From an uncultured Lachnospiraceae bacterium (GTDB lineage Bacteria > Bacillota > Clostridia > Lachnospirales > Lachnospiraceae): a stretch of 64,000 nucleotides of DNA. The stretch's first letter is position 1, and the number at the start of each line of letters is the position of its first letter. The position numbers and the translations under genes were made by a program. Shown here piece after piece: positions 1 to 8,351 of this stretch. Location of the stretch: the NCBI GenBank assembly GCA_910579865.1, contig CAJTXA010000008.1, positions 82,482 to 146,481 on the forward strand, written 5' to 3'. The notes under the pieces are model-generated. The model was given only the letters and a program-made list of their open reading frames with translations, was not told the origin of the DNA and searched no databases.

Positions 1-2
1 TG

Positions 3-737
3 ACTTATCAGGGAAGGGATTTAAAAAAGGAAATTTTTGATTATGTAATGGAAAAGAAAACATTGCTTCCACCAGATGTAATTGAGAAATTAAGAGAACA
101 TGAGGCAGTTGGAGAACGACATCTGAATTCTTCTTGGATTCATACTTGGAATAATGTTTATAAAGTATTAAAGTTAAATCCAGAATATTTACCAAATACC
201 TACCTTCAGTATTATCTGTTGTCAAAGGATGTAGTGGAAGAATCTGATCCAAATCATACACGGGCAAATGAGGTAATGGAAACAAGAGAAAAGGATTTAT
301 TTGAAGGAATTGATCATTATATTGCAACTGGTGAAGTAACTGCAAAAGCATTTTATCATGGAGCACATGGAAATTATATTGCAGATCTGGCAAGTGCATT
401 GAAAAATGATACAAAGAAAAAATTTATTGTGATTGTGGAGAATAAGGGTGCAATTGAAAATATTGCTGGAGATGCTATGGTAGAAGTTCCTGCTTATATT
501 GGAAAGAATGGCCCTGAAGTAATTCGACAGGGAAAGATTGGAGATTTCTATAAGGGATTGATGGAACAGCAGCTTGCTTCTGAAAAGTTAATTATTCAGG
601 GAGGAATTGAAGGTTCTTATGAAAAGGTTTGGAAGGCGTTTACCATGAATAAGACAGTACCTTCTGCTACAGTAGCTAAGGCTATTTTAGATGATATGAT
701 TATTGCAAATAAGGAATTTTGGCCGGAATTAAAATAA
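3..737 (+). CDS. Family 4 glycoside hydrolase, maltose-6'-phosphate glucosidase type (5' end outside window)
   Basis: The reading frame is open from base 3, so this is the C-terminal part of a gene starting left of the window; the ATG at 48 is internal. The protein closely resembles the C-terminal third of NAD- and Mn-dependent 6-phospho-alpha-glucosidases (GlvA/MalH). Family-typical stretches are visible, including NPNHTRANEVMETRE, AMVEVPAYIGKNGPE, TVPSATVAKAILDD and the terminal NKEFWPEL. These enzymes hydrolyse phosphorylated maltose or related disaccharides brought in by a PTS, in the cytoplasm. The N-terminal NAD-binding domain and any PTS gene lie outside, so the exact substrate cannot be judged. 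A hairpin terminator follows the stop. Confidence 0.9.
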   Translation, partial: TYQGRDLKKEIFDYVMEKKTLLPPDVIEKLREHEAVGERHLNSSWIHTWNNVYKVLKLNPEYLPNTYLQYYLLSKDVVEESDPNHTRANEVMETREKDLFEGIDHYIATGEVTAKAFYHGAHGNYIADLASALKNDTKKKFIVIVENKGAIENIAGDAMVEVPAYIGKNGPEVIRQGKIGDFYKGLMEQQLASEKLIIQGGIEGSYEKVWKAFTMNKTVPSATVAKAILDDMIIANKEFWPELK

Positions 738-770
738 AATTTTAGTTGTTGGCAAAAAATCCAAATAAAA

Positions 771-822
771 AGGGCATCTTTGCTGGTAGGAAACCATACT
801 TTGCAAGGATGCCACTTTTTTG
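771..822. terminator. Bidirectional intrinsic terminator
   Basis: An 11-bp stem (773-783 with 803-813, one G-U pair) is followed on the + strand by a T run at 816-821 and preceded by an A run that serves the minus strand. It separates the GH4 gene from the convergent DUF4867 gene. Confidence 0.85.
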
Positions 823-827
823 TTAAA

Positions 828-1448
828 TTATTTTACACAGATATTTTCGCCAACAAGCCCAAGAAAAGCTTGCCCTTCTAATCCAGAGTCTTTATGTGCA
901 ATTAACCATTTGTTTTTGGCAGTAAGAAGTTTCTCTTCTCCTTCTTTTTTATGTGAAGTATCTAATGCTAAGTTTGTATCTTTTGGAAGTACAACAACAC
1001 AGCGGAATCCCTCTGGATTTGCATTGCATGGCGCATAGTGCAGTGTAGTAGCATAGATTTCTACTGCGGTATTTGCTGGCAGAAGAAAAGCTTCTATTTT
1101 AGAGGTATCATATGTAAAATCATCTAGGATATCCTGCTGACAGCCAAGTAGTAAAATTAAGTCTTTTTGTGCGACATTGATTTCAGAAGAACGATGATAT
1201 TCCACGGCATTTAAAAAATAATTATTTCCATTACAGTATCCAATTTGAATTGGCAATTCGCCATATACTTCATTTTGGAATTGCTGGTAAACAGGAAGCG
1301 CTTCAAGTTTGCTGTCAGAAGGAATATAGATAACATCTTCTGGAAGCGGAGTATGTTCCATCTCATGTAAAAGAGCATGTGTATCTACATTTTTTAAGAT
1401 ACGTCCATATTTACGGAATTTTGAATCAGTAATTTGATAGATTTTCAT
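828..1448 (-). CDS. DUF4867 family protein
   Basis: A 206-residue soluble protein with no signal peptide or membrane segment. The N-terminus (MKIYQITDSKFRKYGRIL) and the central YCNGNNYFLNAVEYH and LLLGCQQDI segments match the DUF4867 family as I recall it. A cupin-like beta-rich fold seems likely, given the pattern around residues 75-160 (EVNV-type strands, LPANTAVEIYATTLHYAPC), but that is inference. Such proteins often sit beside sugar kinases and aldolases in Firmicutes. Here the gene lies 45 bp downstream of a fructokinase, with a good GGAGGA ribosome site. Biochemical function is unknown; a role in sugar or sugar-phosphate handling is inferred only from context. Confidence 0.75.
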   Translation of the reverse strand: MKIYQITDSKFRKYGRILKNVDTHALLHEMEHTPLPEDVIYIPSDSKLEALPVYQQFQNEVYGELPIQIGYCNGNNYFLNAVEYHRSSEINVAQKDLILLLGCQQDILDDFTYDTSKIEAFLLPANTAVEIYATTLHYAPCNANPEGFRCVVVLPKDTNLALDTSHKKEGEEKLLTAKNKWLIAHKDSGLEGQAFLGLVGENICVK

Positions 1449-1493
1449 AAAAATCCTCCATTTTGTTATAATTTTTGATATAGATGTATACCC

Positions 1494-2450
1494 CTATTTT
1501 TTTAGAAATTGAAGTACTTCTTCTTTTGTTGGATAGGAATCAATCGCTCCATGCTTTTGTACACTTAATGCGCAGAATGTATTGGAAAATTTTAAATATT
1601 CTTGAAGCTCTTTTGCAGAAAGTGCTTCTATTTCTTTTTCACTTGCACATAATTGGTAGAGGAAAGAACCAATAAATCCATCTCCTGCGCCTGTAGTATC
1701 GATAGCAGAAACTTTTTTGCCTTCTGCTTGACAAGAGATAGTTTTTGTATAGGCTTGAGCACCGCTGCTTCCTGTAGTATAGATTAGCAGACGGCTGTGG
1801 GAAAGTAACATATCTTTTGCTTTTTCGATATCAGTTTCTCCTGTGATAAATGCAAGTTCCTCATCAGAGATTTTAAGAATATCGGCATAAGGAAGAAATT
1901 CCAAGATAGCTGCTTTTAAATCCTCTGGACTTTTCCAAAGGGCAAGGCGAATATTTGGATCAAAACTAATCAAAGCTCCTTGTTCTTTTGCAGAGAGTAT
2001 CGCTTTTTTATGAGCTTCTTTCATAGGAAAATCACCTAAAGAAACAGAACAAAAATGTAAAACGCCACAATCTTGAAACCATTCTTTTTGAATTTCATCT
2101 TCAGATAATAGCATATCAGCTCCTGGATTACGATAAAAAGAAAATTCTCGGTTGCCATCTGATGCAAGTGAGACAAAGGCAAGGGAAGTATTTGCTTTAT
2201 CGGTGCGAAGAATATAGTTGCATCCGATATTGTGAGAACGAAAATCATCTAAGATTTTATCACCAAATGGATCATTTCCTAGTTGTGTAATCATCTCTGA
2301 GGTTCCGCCAAGACGAGTAAAAGCACCACATACATTGGCAGGTGCACCCCCTGTTTTTGGTGAGAAACTTTCTACTTCTTTGATTTTTTTGCCAAGCTGA
2401 GATGGGGCAAAGTCAATGAGTGCTTCCCCAATTGCAATTAATTTTTTCAT
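1494..2450 (-). CDS. Fructokinase, PfkB/ribokinase family
   Basis: Predicted ATP-dependent sugar kinase that phosphorylates fructose in the cytoplasm. The start chosen gives MKKLIAIGEALIDF, preceded by AGAAAGGA at good spacing; the frame extends 21 codons further upstream, but that stretch has no ribosome site. The 318-residue length is normal. PfkB signature 1 is seen as GGAPANVCGAFTRLGG and signature 2 as DTTGAGDGFIGSF, containing the catalytic Asp. The gene lies 57 bp after the DUF917 gene and 45 bp before the DUF4867 gene, all leftward. ScrK-type fructokinase is the best guess, but related substrates such as 2-keto-3-deoxygluconate are not excluded. Confidence 0.88.
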   Translation of the reverse strand: MKKLIAIGEALIDFAPSQLGKKIKEVESFSPKTGGAPANVCGAFTRLGGTSEMITQLGNDPFGDKILDDFRSHNIGCNYILRTDKANTSLAFVSLASDGNREFSFYRNPGADMLLSEDEIQKEWFQDCGVLHFCSVSLGDFPMKEAHKKAILSAKEQGALISFDPNIRLALWKSPEDLKAAILEFLPYADILKISDEELAFITGETDIEKAKDMLLSHSRLLIYTTGSSGAQAYTKTISCQAEGKKVSAIDTTGAGDGFIGSFLYQLCASEKEIEALSAKELQEYLKFSNTFCALSVQKHGAIDSYPTKEEVLQFLKK

Positions 2451-2506
2451 AGTATTGAATTCCTTTCTTAGAGAGAAATAATAAAATTTGGTTTTGTATA
2501 TTTTAT

Positions 2507-3631
2507 TTACCAAAATTTTACTTCTGGTTTTACGATTCTATAACCTGCGCTGACCATAACTTCATTCCAGCAGTTATAACATTCTGGTAAATCATACCAA
2601 CGGTCATTGGCTTTTGTTTCTGTTAGAGCAATTTTTTGTCCAATGAAAGTTTCACTGTTTGAAACAGGGACAGCCATTTTTTCGTCACTTAAATCCAATG
2701 TAGAGATAATACTTGGAACAGTGACAATCGTTTTTTCTGCTGTTTCAACAAAAAGATTTTCGTTTTGGAATATCACTTTAATAAGTTTGTCATTTTCAGT
2801 ACGGATTGTGGTGATTCCTGTATCAAATCCGCCTTCCGATGTAATTTTAATATCAATAATGGTACCATATTCAACAATTGGTTTAAATGGAATTTTCTTT
2901 TGGTCAAAGTAGCTTTGGAGTTTTTTCAAGGCGTCTTTTGTTGGAGTAGTTCTTAGAATATCACCTACTTCGATTGCTAGTGTAATCTGACCTAAAGCAG
3001 ATGCCTGTAGATGTTGTTCTTGATTCATCATCCAAGCTGCAAAACCAATACCTTGATCAAATGCTTGACACATATATCTTGCAATTTTTTCGCAAGCAAC
3101 ACAGTCCATTGGATCTTCCGTTCGAGCTACAATCGTATCCCCAGCTTCACTTGCTAAAATAACAGGACTAGTTGGAATACCATGTACTGGTAATAGACCT
3201 GTATTTAGTTCAGGAACAGCACGTCCATTTCCATCTGTATCAATAATTGGAAGACCACATTTCCATGCGGCATATAATGGGAGCATGGTATTGCCGCCTC
3301 CCATTTCTCCAGAATAGACATAGCGCAACTCTTTTCCTTTGAATCTGGCTTCCTCTTGCATACCTTTTACTGCATTGACAGCTTCCTCTTGGAAGGTTTT
3401 TCCTTTTGTTGCTACAGGTGAACCTAATGCGGCGATCATAGTAGAAACTATATTTGGATCTTTTTCCATCTCTAAGATATCGATCATTTGAATTGACGCA
3501 TTTGGATCTTCTTTATAGATGGCTTCAATTAGTGCAAGCCCTTCTTCACTGGAACCACCGCCGCCTCCGCCGTAAAAGCTGGAACCATAAACAATATTTG
3601 TCAATTCTGTACGTTTTAATTCTCTTGCCAT
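2507..3631 (-). CDS. DUF917 family protein (hydantoinase-like/thiohydantoin desulfurase-like)
   Basis: A 374-residue cytosolic protein of the DUF917 family, seen from the Gly-rich start (FYGGGGGGSSEEG), YSGEMGGGNTMLPLYAA, IDTDGNGRAVPELN and DGGFDTG-like segments. The start was set at MARELKRTEL because GAGAGGA lies 7 bases upstream; an in-frame ATG eight codons earlier lacks a site. Family members accompany hydantoinase or allantoin/cytosine-type permease genes, and one group acts on S-methylthiohydantoin. Here it is the third gene after an NCS1 permease and an M29-like gene, so it probably acts on a small nitrogen-containing heterocycle or its product. The exact reaction cannot be read from sequence. 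Confidence 0.85.
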   Translation of the reverse strand: MARELKRTELTNIVYGSSFYGGGGGGSSEEGLALIEAIYKEDPNASIQMIDILEMEKDPNIVSTMIAALGSPVATKGKTFQEEAVNAVKGMQEEARFKGKELRYVYSGEMGGGNTMLPLYAAWKCGLPIIDTDGNGRAVPELNTGLLPVHGIPTSPVILASEAGDTIVARTEDPMDCVACEKIARYMCQAFDQGIGFAAWMMNQEQHLQASALGQITLAIEVGDILRTTPTKDALKKLQSYFDQKKIPFKPIVEYGTIIDIKITSEGGFDTGITTIRTENDKLIKVIFQNENLFVETAEKTIVTVPSIISTLDLSDEKMAVPVSNSETFIGQKIALTETKANDRWYDLPECYNCWNEVMVSAGYRIVKPEVKFW

Positions 3632-3670
3632 TTTTTTTCCTCTCATTCTTTCCATATCAAATGATATATT

Positions 3671-4618
3671 TTATAAATAGATATGTTTTCCCTTTTCTAT
3701 AATGCATGTATCATCAAGCCAGACAGTGGGCGCATAAATAATCATATCATAGTGCATATCACAGTCTTGCTGTCCACCCATAAATAGGTTATTTCCACAA
3801 GCAACGTGGATTGTACCAAATACTTTCTCATCCACTAGACCATTTCCAATAATCTTGCAGGTTGGATTTGTGCCAATACCAAATTCACAGACATGTTTTG
3901 CTGTATCTTGAAATTGGTCTAGAAATTCGTCAAATGCTTTTGCGTCGGGGCCTTCTGTTTTTATAATCCTGCCATTTTCAAAGGTGATAGTAAGTGGAGT
4001 TTCCATTACTTTAAAGTCTGCAATCACACCATCTACAACTAATATGCCATTTCCTTTTGTTTCTATTGGAGCAACCATTGCTTCACCAGCAGGAAGGTTG
4101 CCAAAGGCTCCTTTTTTGGTTAGTTTTCCAGTGTCCGCAATTCCTTGTCTACCATCACAAGAAAGGGTTAAGTCTGTACCAGCTTCCGTTGTAATATGTA
4201 TTTTTTTTGCTTTTGTTAGTTTGTCAGCTAAAAGTGTTCCAATGCGTTCGATTTCATTGTAATTGGCACCCAATGTGTTTTGCACAATTTCTTCGGTAAT
4301 GCCTGGCATAGAGGCAATTCGGCACCCTCTTTTGGTTGCTTCTGCTCTTCCTGTAGTATGAGTAAAAGAACCTGTGGTAATCATCATACAGACATCCGCC
4401 TGACTAAGAGCTGCTTTCGATATTTCTGGCATTTCTCCAGAGTGATGTACCGGACCACAGACCATAACAGTCTCAATGCCTAAATCGTTACCTGCTTTTA
4501 GAAATTCTTTTGCTAAATCAAGTTGTTCTACATCAGTAAGGATTAGAAACCTTTCGCCTGGTTTTACACCCATGCAAGATGTAATCGAGAGCTTTGCAGC
4601 TTCATACGTTTGACTCAT
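3671..4618 (-). CDS. M29/AmpS-like metalloenzyme (aminopeptidase or 2,5-dihydroxypyridine dioxygenase-like)
   Basis: A 315-residue cytosolic protein related to the M29 fold (COG2309), which includes thermophilic aminopeptidases and the metal-dependent dioxygenase NicX. Supporting features are the N-terminal MGVKPGERFLILTD segment, the central TTGSFTHTTGRAEATKRG, and a C-terminal region with EFGIGTNP, HVACGNNLFMGG and DCDMHYDMI, which carries the Glu/His/Asp residues typical of metal binding. The start MSQTYEAAKL was chosen for its AAAGGAGAG ribosome site, only 2 bases after the permease stop; a longer frame overlaps the permease. Tight coupling to a cytosine-type permease and DUF917 favours a role in heterocycle breakdown over peptide hydrolysis. 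This is inference. Confidence 0.72.
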   Translation of the reverse strand: MSQTYEAAKLSITSCMGVKPGERFLILTDVEQLDLAKEFLKAGNDLGIETVMVCGPVHHSGEMPEISKAALSQADVCMMITTGSFTHTTGRAEATKRGCRIASMPGITEEIVQNTLGANYNEIERIGTLLADKLTKAKKIHITTEAGTDLTLSCDGRQGIADTGKLTKKGAFGNLPAGEAMVAPIETKGNGILVVDGVIADFKVMETPLTITFENGRIIKTEGPDAKAFDEFLDQFQDTAKHVCEFGIGTNPTCKIIGNGLVDEKVFGTIHVACGNNLFMGGQQDCDMHYDMIIYAPTVWLDDTCIIEKGKHIYL

Positions 4619-4620
4619 TT

Positions 4621-5910
4621 TTATCTCTCCTTTGCAAATGGATTGTATTTTGGATTTTTTACTATGATACATAGAATACAATAAATAATAATGGTTACAG
4701 CGATACCTACTAACTCTGGAATAAAGAATTTATCAAAGTATGTGGTTAATGCTCCACACAGCCATGCAAAAATGCCTAGCCAGTTGACACCTGGAAATGG
4801 TTTCCAACCTTCACTTTTTCCACGACCTATAATCCAGTAATCTGCAATAAGAACAGCACAGATTGGAGTAATTAGATAGCTAAGGATCGATAGAAAGTCT
4901 ACAAAATAGTAAACAATACCACCCAAAGAAAGCAAGATTCCAATAATACTGCAAACTGCAGTAACAATGGCTCTTTTGTCATCTTTCATCTTAAAAATAT
5001 TGACAACAGCAATACCAGCAGAGTAAGCATTTCCTACATTGGTTGTCCAAGTGGCTAGAATCAGAACCAACATACCTGCAACAGGCAGTCCTACATTTGC
5101 GAACATTACTGTAATATCAGAGTCACCAGAACAGATTGAAAGAATTGCACCACATGCCAATGCTCCTACTCCTGCTGGAATTACACCAAATAAACAGGAA
5201 AGAGCAGCACTTTTACCATCTTTACTATAACGGTTATAGTCGCCACAGGTTGCAGCACCAGAAATAAAACCACCAACAGAAAGTGTGATACCTATTATCA
5301 TGCCATTATCATTAGAAGGCTGATAAGCAGATAGTACAGCAGCACCATTATCACCTAGTGCAATAGAAACACCATAAATTAAAAAAACAAATAACAATGG
5401 GACACTAATCATATTGAGTACTTTGGTTAGACCAATGCCATAAAATGCGGTAATTAACATTAAAGTACCCCAGATAATACAAGAAAGCCATTCAGGGAAA
5501 GTGATACCAAAACTAGATTGTAGCAGTGTACAGAAAGAAGAAGCACATACAATTGTTTGATAACCATACCAACCAATCATAGATATTGCAATGATAAGAG
5601 AGAGACTAAGCTGAGAACCTCGATCTCCTAGGGCTCTAGAAACAGCAACCGTGGTTGGTCGTCCTGTTTGGGCAGACTGTGCTGCAATCAACATCATCAA
5701 TGCGACAACGATACCATAACCAATAAACATGGCAAGAATGGAATTTTTAAAATTTAATCCCTCAGATACCATAGAACCTACCATTAATGCGGGTACACAA
5801 ATAACATTTCCTGCCCAGATAAAAGCGATAGAGGGCCAGCTTTTTTTCTCATTGTCTGGAACAGGCTCTAGTGTAATTGTTTCAATATGACTTTTCTTTG
5901 TTTTAGTCAT
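4621..5910 (-). CDS. NCS1 family nucleobase:cation symporter (cytosine permease-like)
   Basis: A 429-residue integral membrane protein with about 12 hydrophobic helices, expected in the cytoplasmic membrane. It matches the CodB-type branch: WAGNVICVPALMVGSMV in helix 1, IGWYGYQT in helix 3, GDYNRYSKDGKSA after helix 6, and TTNVGNAYSAG in helix 8. NCS1 proteins import cytosine, purines, allantoin, hydantoins or thiamin precursors with Na+ or H+. It is the first gene of the leftward cluster and is followed after 2 bp by the M29-like gene, so its substrate is probably what the two enzymes process. A promoter-like element lies at 6021-6049. Confidence 0.87.
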   Translation of the reverse strand: MTKTKKSHIETITLEPVPDNEKKSWPSIAFIWAGNVICVPALMVGSMVSEGLNFKNSILAMFIGYGIVVALMMLIAAQSAQTGRPTTVAVSRALGDRGSQLSLSLIIAISMIGWYGYQTIVCASSFCTLLQSSFGITFPEWLSCIIWGTLMLITAFYGIGLTKVLNMISVPLLFVFLIYGVSIALGDNGAAVLSAYQPSNDNGMIIGITLSVGGFISGAATCGDYNRYSKDGKSAALSCLFGVIPAGVGALACGAILSICSGDSDITVMFANVGLPVAGMLVLILATWTTNVGNAYSAGIAVVNIFKMKDDKRAIVTAVCSIIGILLSLGGIVYYFVDFLSILSYLITPICAVLIADYWIIGRGKSEGWKPFPGVNWLGIFAWLCGALTTYFDKFFIPELVGIAVTIIIYCILCIIVKNPKYNPFAKER

Positions 5911-6020
5911 TTTTTCCTCCTTTTGGTTAAACAGTAGAAATAATTCTAATATATGTTCTATTCTATAAAGCTTATATCATTTATTATTTTTTATAGTGTA
6001 GGCTAATTTATGATATATAG

Positions 6021-6049
6021 AGAGTAGTATAAAATAAGGGGATTGTCAA
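6021..6049 (-). promoter_or_regulatory. Candidate sigma-A promoter of the permease cluster
   Basis: On the minus strand, TTGACA (6049-6044), a 17-base spacer and TACTCT (6026-6021) lie about 110 bases upstream of the permease start. The -35 is perfect and the -10 weak. Confidence 0.5.
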
Positions 6050-6115
6050 GAGGGGGAAATAGGTCATCTGGGAAATATAAAAAATTTTGAAGAAAGATTT
6101 TATGACAATTTATAC

Positions 6116-6168
6116 ACTGACAATATAGAGAAGTTTATAAAAGCTCTTTATATTGTCAGTTATTTTTC
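6116..6168 (+). repeat. Inverted repeat/terminator-like hairpin beside the integrase gene
   Basis: ACTGACAATATAGAG (6116-6130) pairs with CTCTTTATATTGTCAGT (6144-6160) apart from a two-base bulge; TTATTTTTCT follows. It lies 100 bp beyond the integrase stop, with no + strand gene in front of it. Confidence 0.6.
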
Positions 6169-6267
6169 TAATCAGTTATTTTTAAGATAATTTATGATTC
6201 TTTTTCCTTTTTATTCTTCTTGTAATTTATCGATATGGATAAGTGAAACGAATAATTTTTTACTGTT

Positions 6268-7416
6268 TTAAAATAATTGGGATAATTTTTCCATATTATC
6301 TCTTTTTAATTCCATAGAAGGATGTACATACTTATTTAAGGTAATATTTACATTGGCATGTCCAAGTACTTCACTAAGACTTTTAATATCAAATCCTAAT
6401 TCTACGCATCTTGTTGCAAAGGTATGACGTAATGCATGAAAGTTGGCATTATCAATTCCAGCACATTTTAAAACGGTTTTAAAATGTGTCTGTAAATTTC
6501 TTGGTTCAATAAAGGAACTTTCCGAATTAGATAAAAAGTAACCACGCTCAGAATGAGGCGTTTTTTTTAATAGATCGATTAAAAAAGCAGGAAGAGGAAT
6601 TTCCCGAATCGAGGAGTGACTTTTTGGTGAGGTAATAATCACACGGGTTTTCATATCAGTTCGTCGATTTTTAAACTCGGTATTTTCCACTCGCTGCATT
6701 GTTTGACAAATAGTAATAATTCCTGAATCAAGATGAATATTTTCCCAAGTTAAGGCACACAATTCACCAACACGAATACCAGTAAACAGAGCAAGAAGAA
6801 TACCAAGATTTCGGAAACTGTTATGTGAGTAAAGATAGGATATTAATTGTTCATGTTCTTTCTGGTTAAATACCCGAATTTGCTTTTCCGTTCTTGGATA
6901 AGAGATTTGGTTAAAATCACAAAGAATAATACCATATTTATTTGTTGCATAACGAAAAGCACTTTTTAGAAGCATAAGTGTATCATTTACTGTTTTAGAA
7001 GAAAGCACCGAGTTGTGATAACCGCCTTCTAAAAGTAATTGGTTTGTAAAATCCTCTAATGTAGAATAGGAAATTTGAGAAAGTTTTTTTTCTCCAATAT
7101 TTGGAATAATATAATGTTTGATCATACTGTTGTACTTAATATAAGAACTTTCCTTAATTTTTGGACGAATACTTTCAAGCCATTCTGCAAGAAAATTGGT
7201 AAGAGAGGTTTCTTTTATGGTTGTTTCTAATTCTTTTTTGTGCAGCTTTTCTTGAAATTCAACTCGTTTTTCTTGAAGCAAAATCTTAACTTCTGTATAA
7301 GACTTTGCATATACGGATTTATAAATAATTTTTCCATTTTCCGTTCGCCCTGTGATAAATCGCCCTTCCCAGCGCCCATCCTTTCTTTTGTATATGTTTT
7401 CTCCTCTTTTTGACAT
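6268..7416 (-). CDS. Phage-type tyrosine recombinase/integrase (solitary)
   Basis: A 382-residue site-specific integrase. Domains in order: an N-terminal arm-binding AP2-like region (residues about 1-45, GENIYKRKDGRWEGRF), a SAM-like core-binding region (about 70-165), and the catalytic domain. Catalytic residues are visible: Arg215 (TGIRVGEL), Lys265, His327-x-x-Arg330 (HALRH), His353 (LGHANVN) and the nucleophile Tyr363 (LNKYVHP). The start MSKRGENIY fits GAAAGG at 8 bases; an ATG three codons earlier abuts the site. No excisionase, relaxase or phage gene accompanies it, so it may be the remnant of an excised or decayed element, or a dedicated recombinase acting elsewhere. All active-site residues are present, so it may still function. 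Confidence 0.92.
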   Translation of the reverse strand: MSKRGENIYKRKDGRWEGRFITGRTENGKIIYKSVYAKSYTEVKILLQEKRVEFQEKLHKKELETTIKETSLTNFLAEWLESIRPKIKESSYIKYNSMIKHYIIPNIGEKKLSQISYSTLEDFTNQLLLEGGYHNSVLSSKTVNDTLMLLKSAFRYATNKYGIILCDFNQISYPRTEKQIRVFNQKEHEQLISYLYSHNSFRNLGILLALFTGIRVGELCALTWENIHLDSGIITICQTMQRVENTEFKNRRTDMKTRVIITSPKSHSSIREIPLPAFLIDLLKKTPHSERGYFLSNSESSFIEPRNLQTHFKTVLKCAGIDNANFHALRHTFATRCVELGFDIKSLSEVLGHANVNITLNKYVHPSMELKRDNMEKLSQLF

Positions 7417-7798
7417 AACCTTCATCCTTTCTATGTAAAATATTTAGATAGGTGAATAAATTCTCTTTTTCACCTATTTCCTTCTATCTGATACAAGGTT
7501 ATGTAATAAGTGAATCAGAGTAGAAGGATAATATTAAACTGTAACATAAAACAACATATAGTTGCTATAGGACTTGTTAAAATCAAAAAAATTTTTATTA
7601 ATGTAAATTGTTTAAATAAAGTTTTTGAATAGAAATTTAAATTAATTATAGGTTATGCTAAATAAAAAGAATATATATACATATAAATATATAAAAATTA
7701 ATAGATAAAAGAAAAATAAGAAAAAATTACTTTAAATTAAATAAATTATAGATGTAAGGAAAAAAGAAAATATTTATAATTATGCATTTTTAAGATAA

Positions 7799-7836
7799 TA
7801 AAAAGATCCGTATCTTTTTAGAAACGGATCTTTTTA
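7799..7836. terminator. Bidirectional terminator-like hairpin with no adjacent gene
   Basis: A perfect 11-bp stem AAAAGATCCGT/ACGGATCTTTT (7801-7811 with 7824-7834) is flanked by A and T runs. The nearest genes are 380 bases or more away, so a small unannotated transcript may end here. Confidence 0.6.
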
Positions 7837-8235
7837 TATGAAAAGTAAAATATGAATTGGAATAAATTTTAGATGTAGTTATCTTTGTTTTTATCAAAGT
7901 ATAAAAGATAACAAGATAAGTATAATGAAAAAGGAATTAAAAAAACATGATTTTTTTGGAATAATTTATAAAAAATATTTTATAAAATAAAGAGTAGATT
8001 TTTTTATTTTTTTCGATTAGAATAAAAAAGAAGAATACTTTAAAAAAGTAACTTTAAAATTTGTTAGAGAGGAAGATTCAAAGAGCAGAAAAAGGGATAG
8101 AAACGAAAAAAGCGATAGGACGAGGTTATTATGGGGAGAATACTGCTTGCAGAAAATGCTATGCAGTTACATTTTATAAGAGATTGACAGATAGAAGGAT
8201 AGGCTGCATATAATCCTGATAACAAATGCAAAGGG

Positions 8236-8265
8236 TGTCTGACGAAAGGGAGTCAGGCATTTTTT
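8236..8265 (+). terminator. Intrinsic terminator upstream of padR
   Basis: TGTCTGAC (8236-8243) pairs with GTCAGGCA (8252-8259, one G-U), followed by six T. It lies directly after a promoter-like pair (8184-8214) and 36 bases before the padR -35, so it would stop upstream transcripts or act as an attenuator. Confidence 0.75.
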
Positions 8266-8300
8266 GTAGATATTTTTTACTAAAAATGCAAAAGGAATAC

Positions 8301-8329
8301 TTGACAATTTATACTATGTATAGTATAGT
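8301..8329 (+). promoter_or_regulatory. padR promoter with overlapping 16-bp palindromic operator
   Basis: TTGACA (8301-8306), 17-base spacer, TATAGT (8324-8329). A perfect palindrome ATACTATGTATAGTAT (8311-8326; 7-bp arms, GT centre) fills the spacer and enters the -10. PadR regulators commonly repress their own promoters through such dyads, so autorepression is likely. Confidence 0.8.
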
Positions 8330-8351
8330 ATTATGTAAAAGGAGGTGTAGA

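Larger units (their letters stand above)
5911..6267. other. Intergenic region between permease and integrase
   Basis: No gene is seen in these 357 bases. They contain the permease ribosome site and candidate promoter and, at 6116-6160, a strong imperfect inverted repeat followed by a T-rich stretch on the + strand. No matching + strand gene lies upstream, so that hairpin may be a relic of an inserted element or a protein-binding site near the integrase. Confidence 0.6.
7417..8351. other. Long AT-rich region without recognised genes
   Basis: About 935 bases without a credible coding region. The part from 7500 to 8060 is extremely AT-rich. Contents: an 8-bp inverted repeat (7448-7455/7470-7477) just upstream of the integrase, a bidirectional terminator-like hairpin at 7801-7834, a promoter-like TTGACA/TATAAT pair at 8184-8214, a terminator at 8236-8265 and the padR promoter. 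I see no tRNA or known riboswitch. The composition suggests the scar of a mobile element. Confidence 0.6.

Noticed and set aside
6116..7477. Invertible promoter switch controlled by the adjacent integrase
   Set aside because: I could not find matching inverted repeats flanking a promoter near the integrase; the dyads at 6116-6160 and 7448-7477 are unrelated to each other.
8205..8265. TATAATCCTGATAA followed by TGTCT, reminiscent of a purine riboswitch core
   Set aside because: The required P2 and P3 helices cannot form and the TCTACC junction is absent; it is better explained as a -10-like element plus terminator.
8226..8351. N-terminal extension of the PadR frame
   Set aside because: It would cross a terminator and the promoter, and a strong AGGAGG site marks the ATG at 8352.
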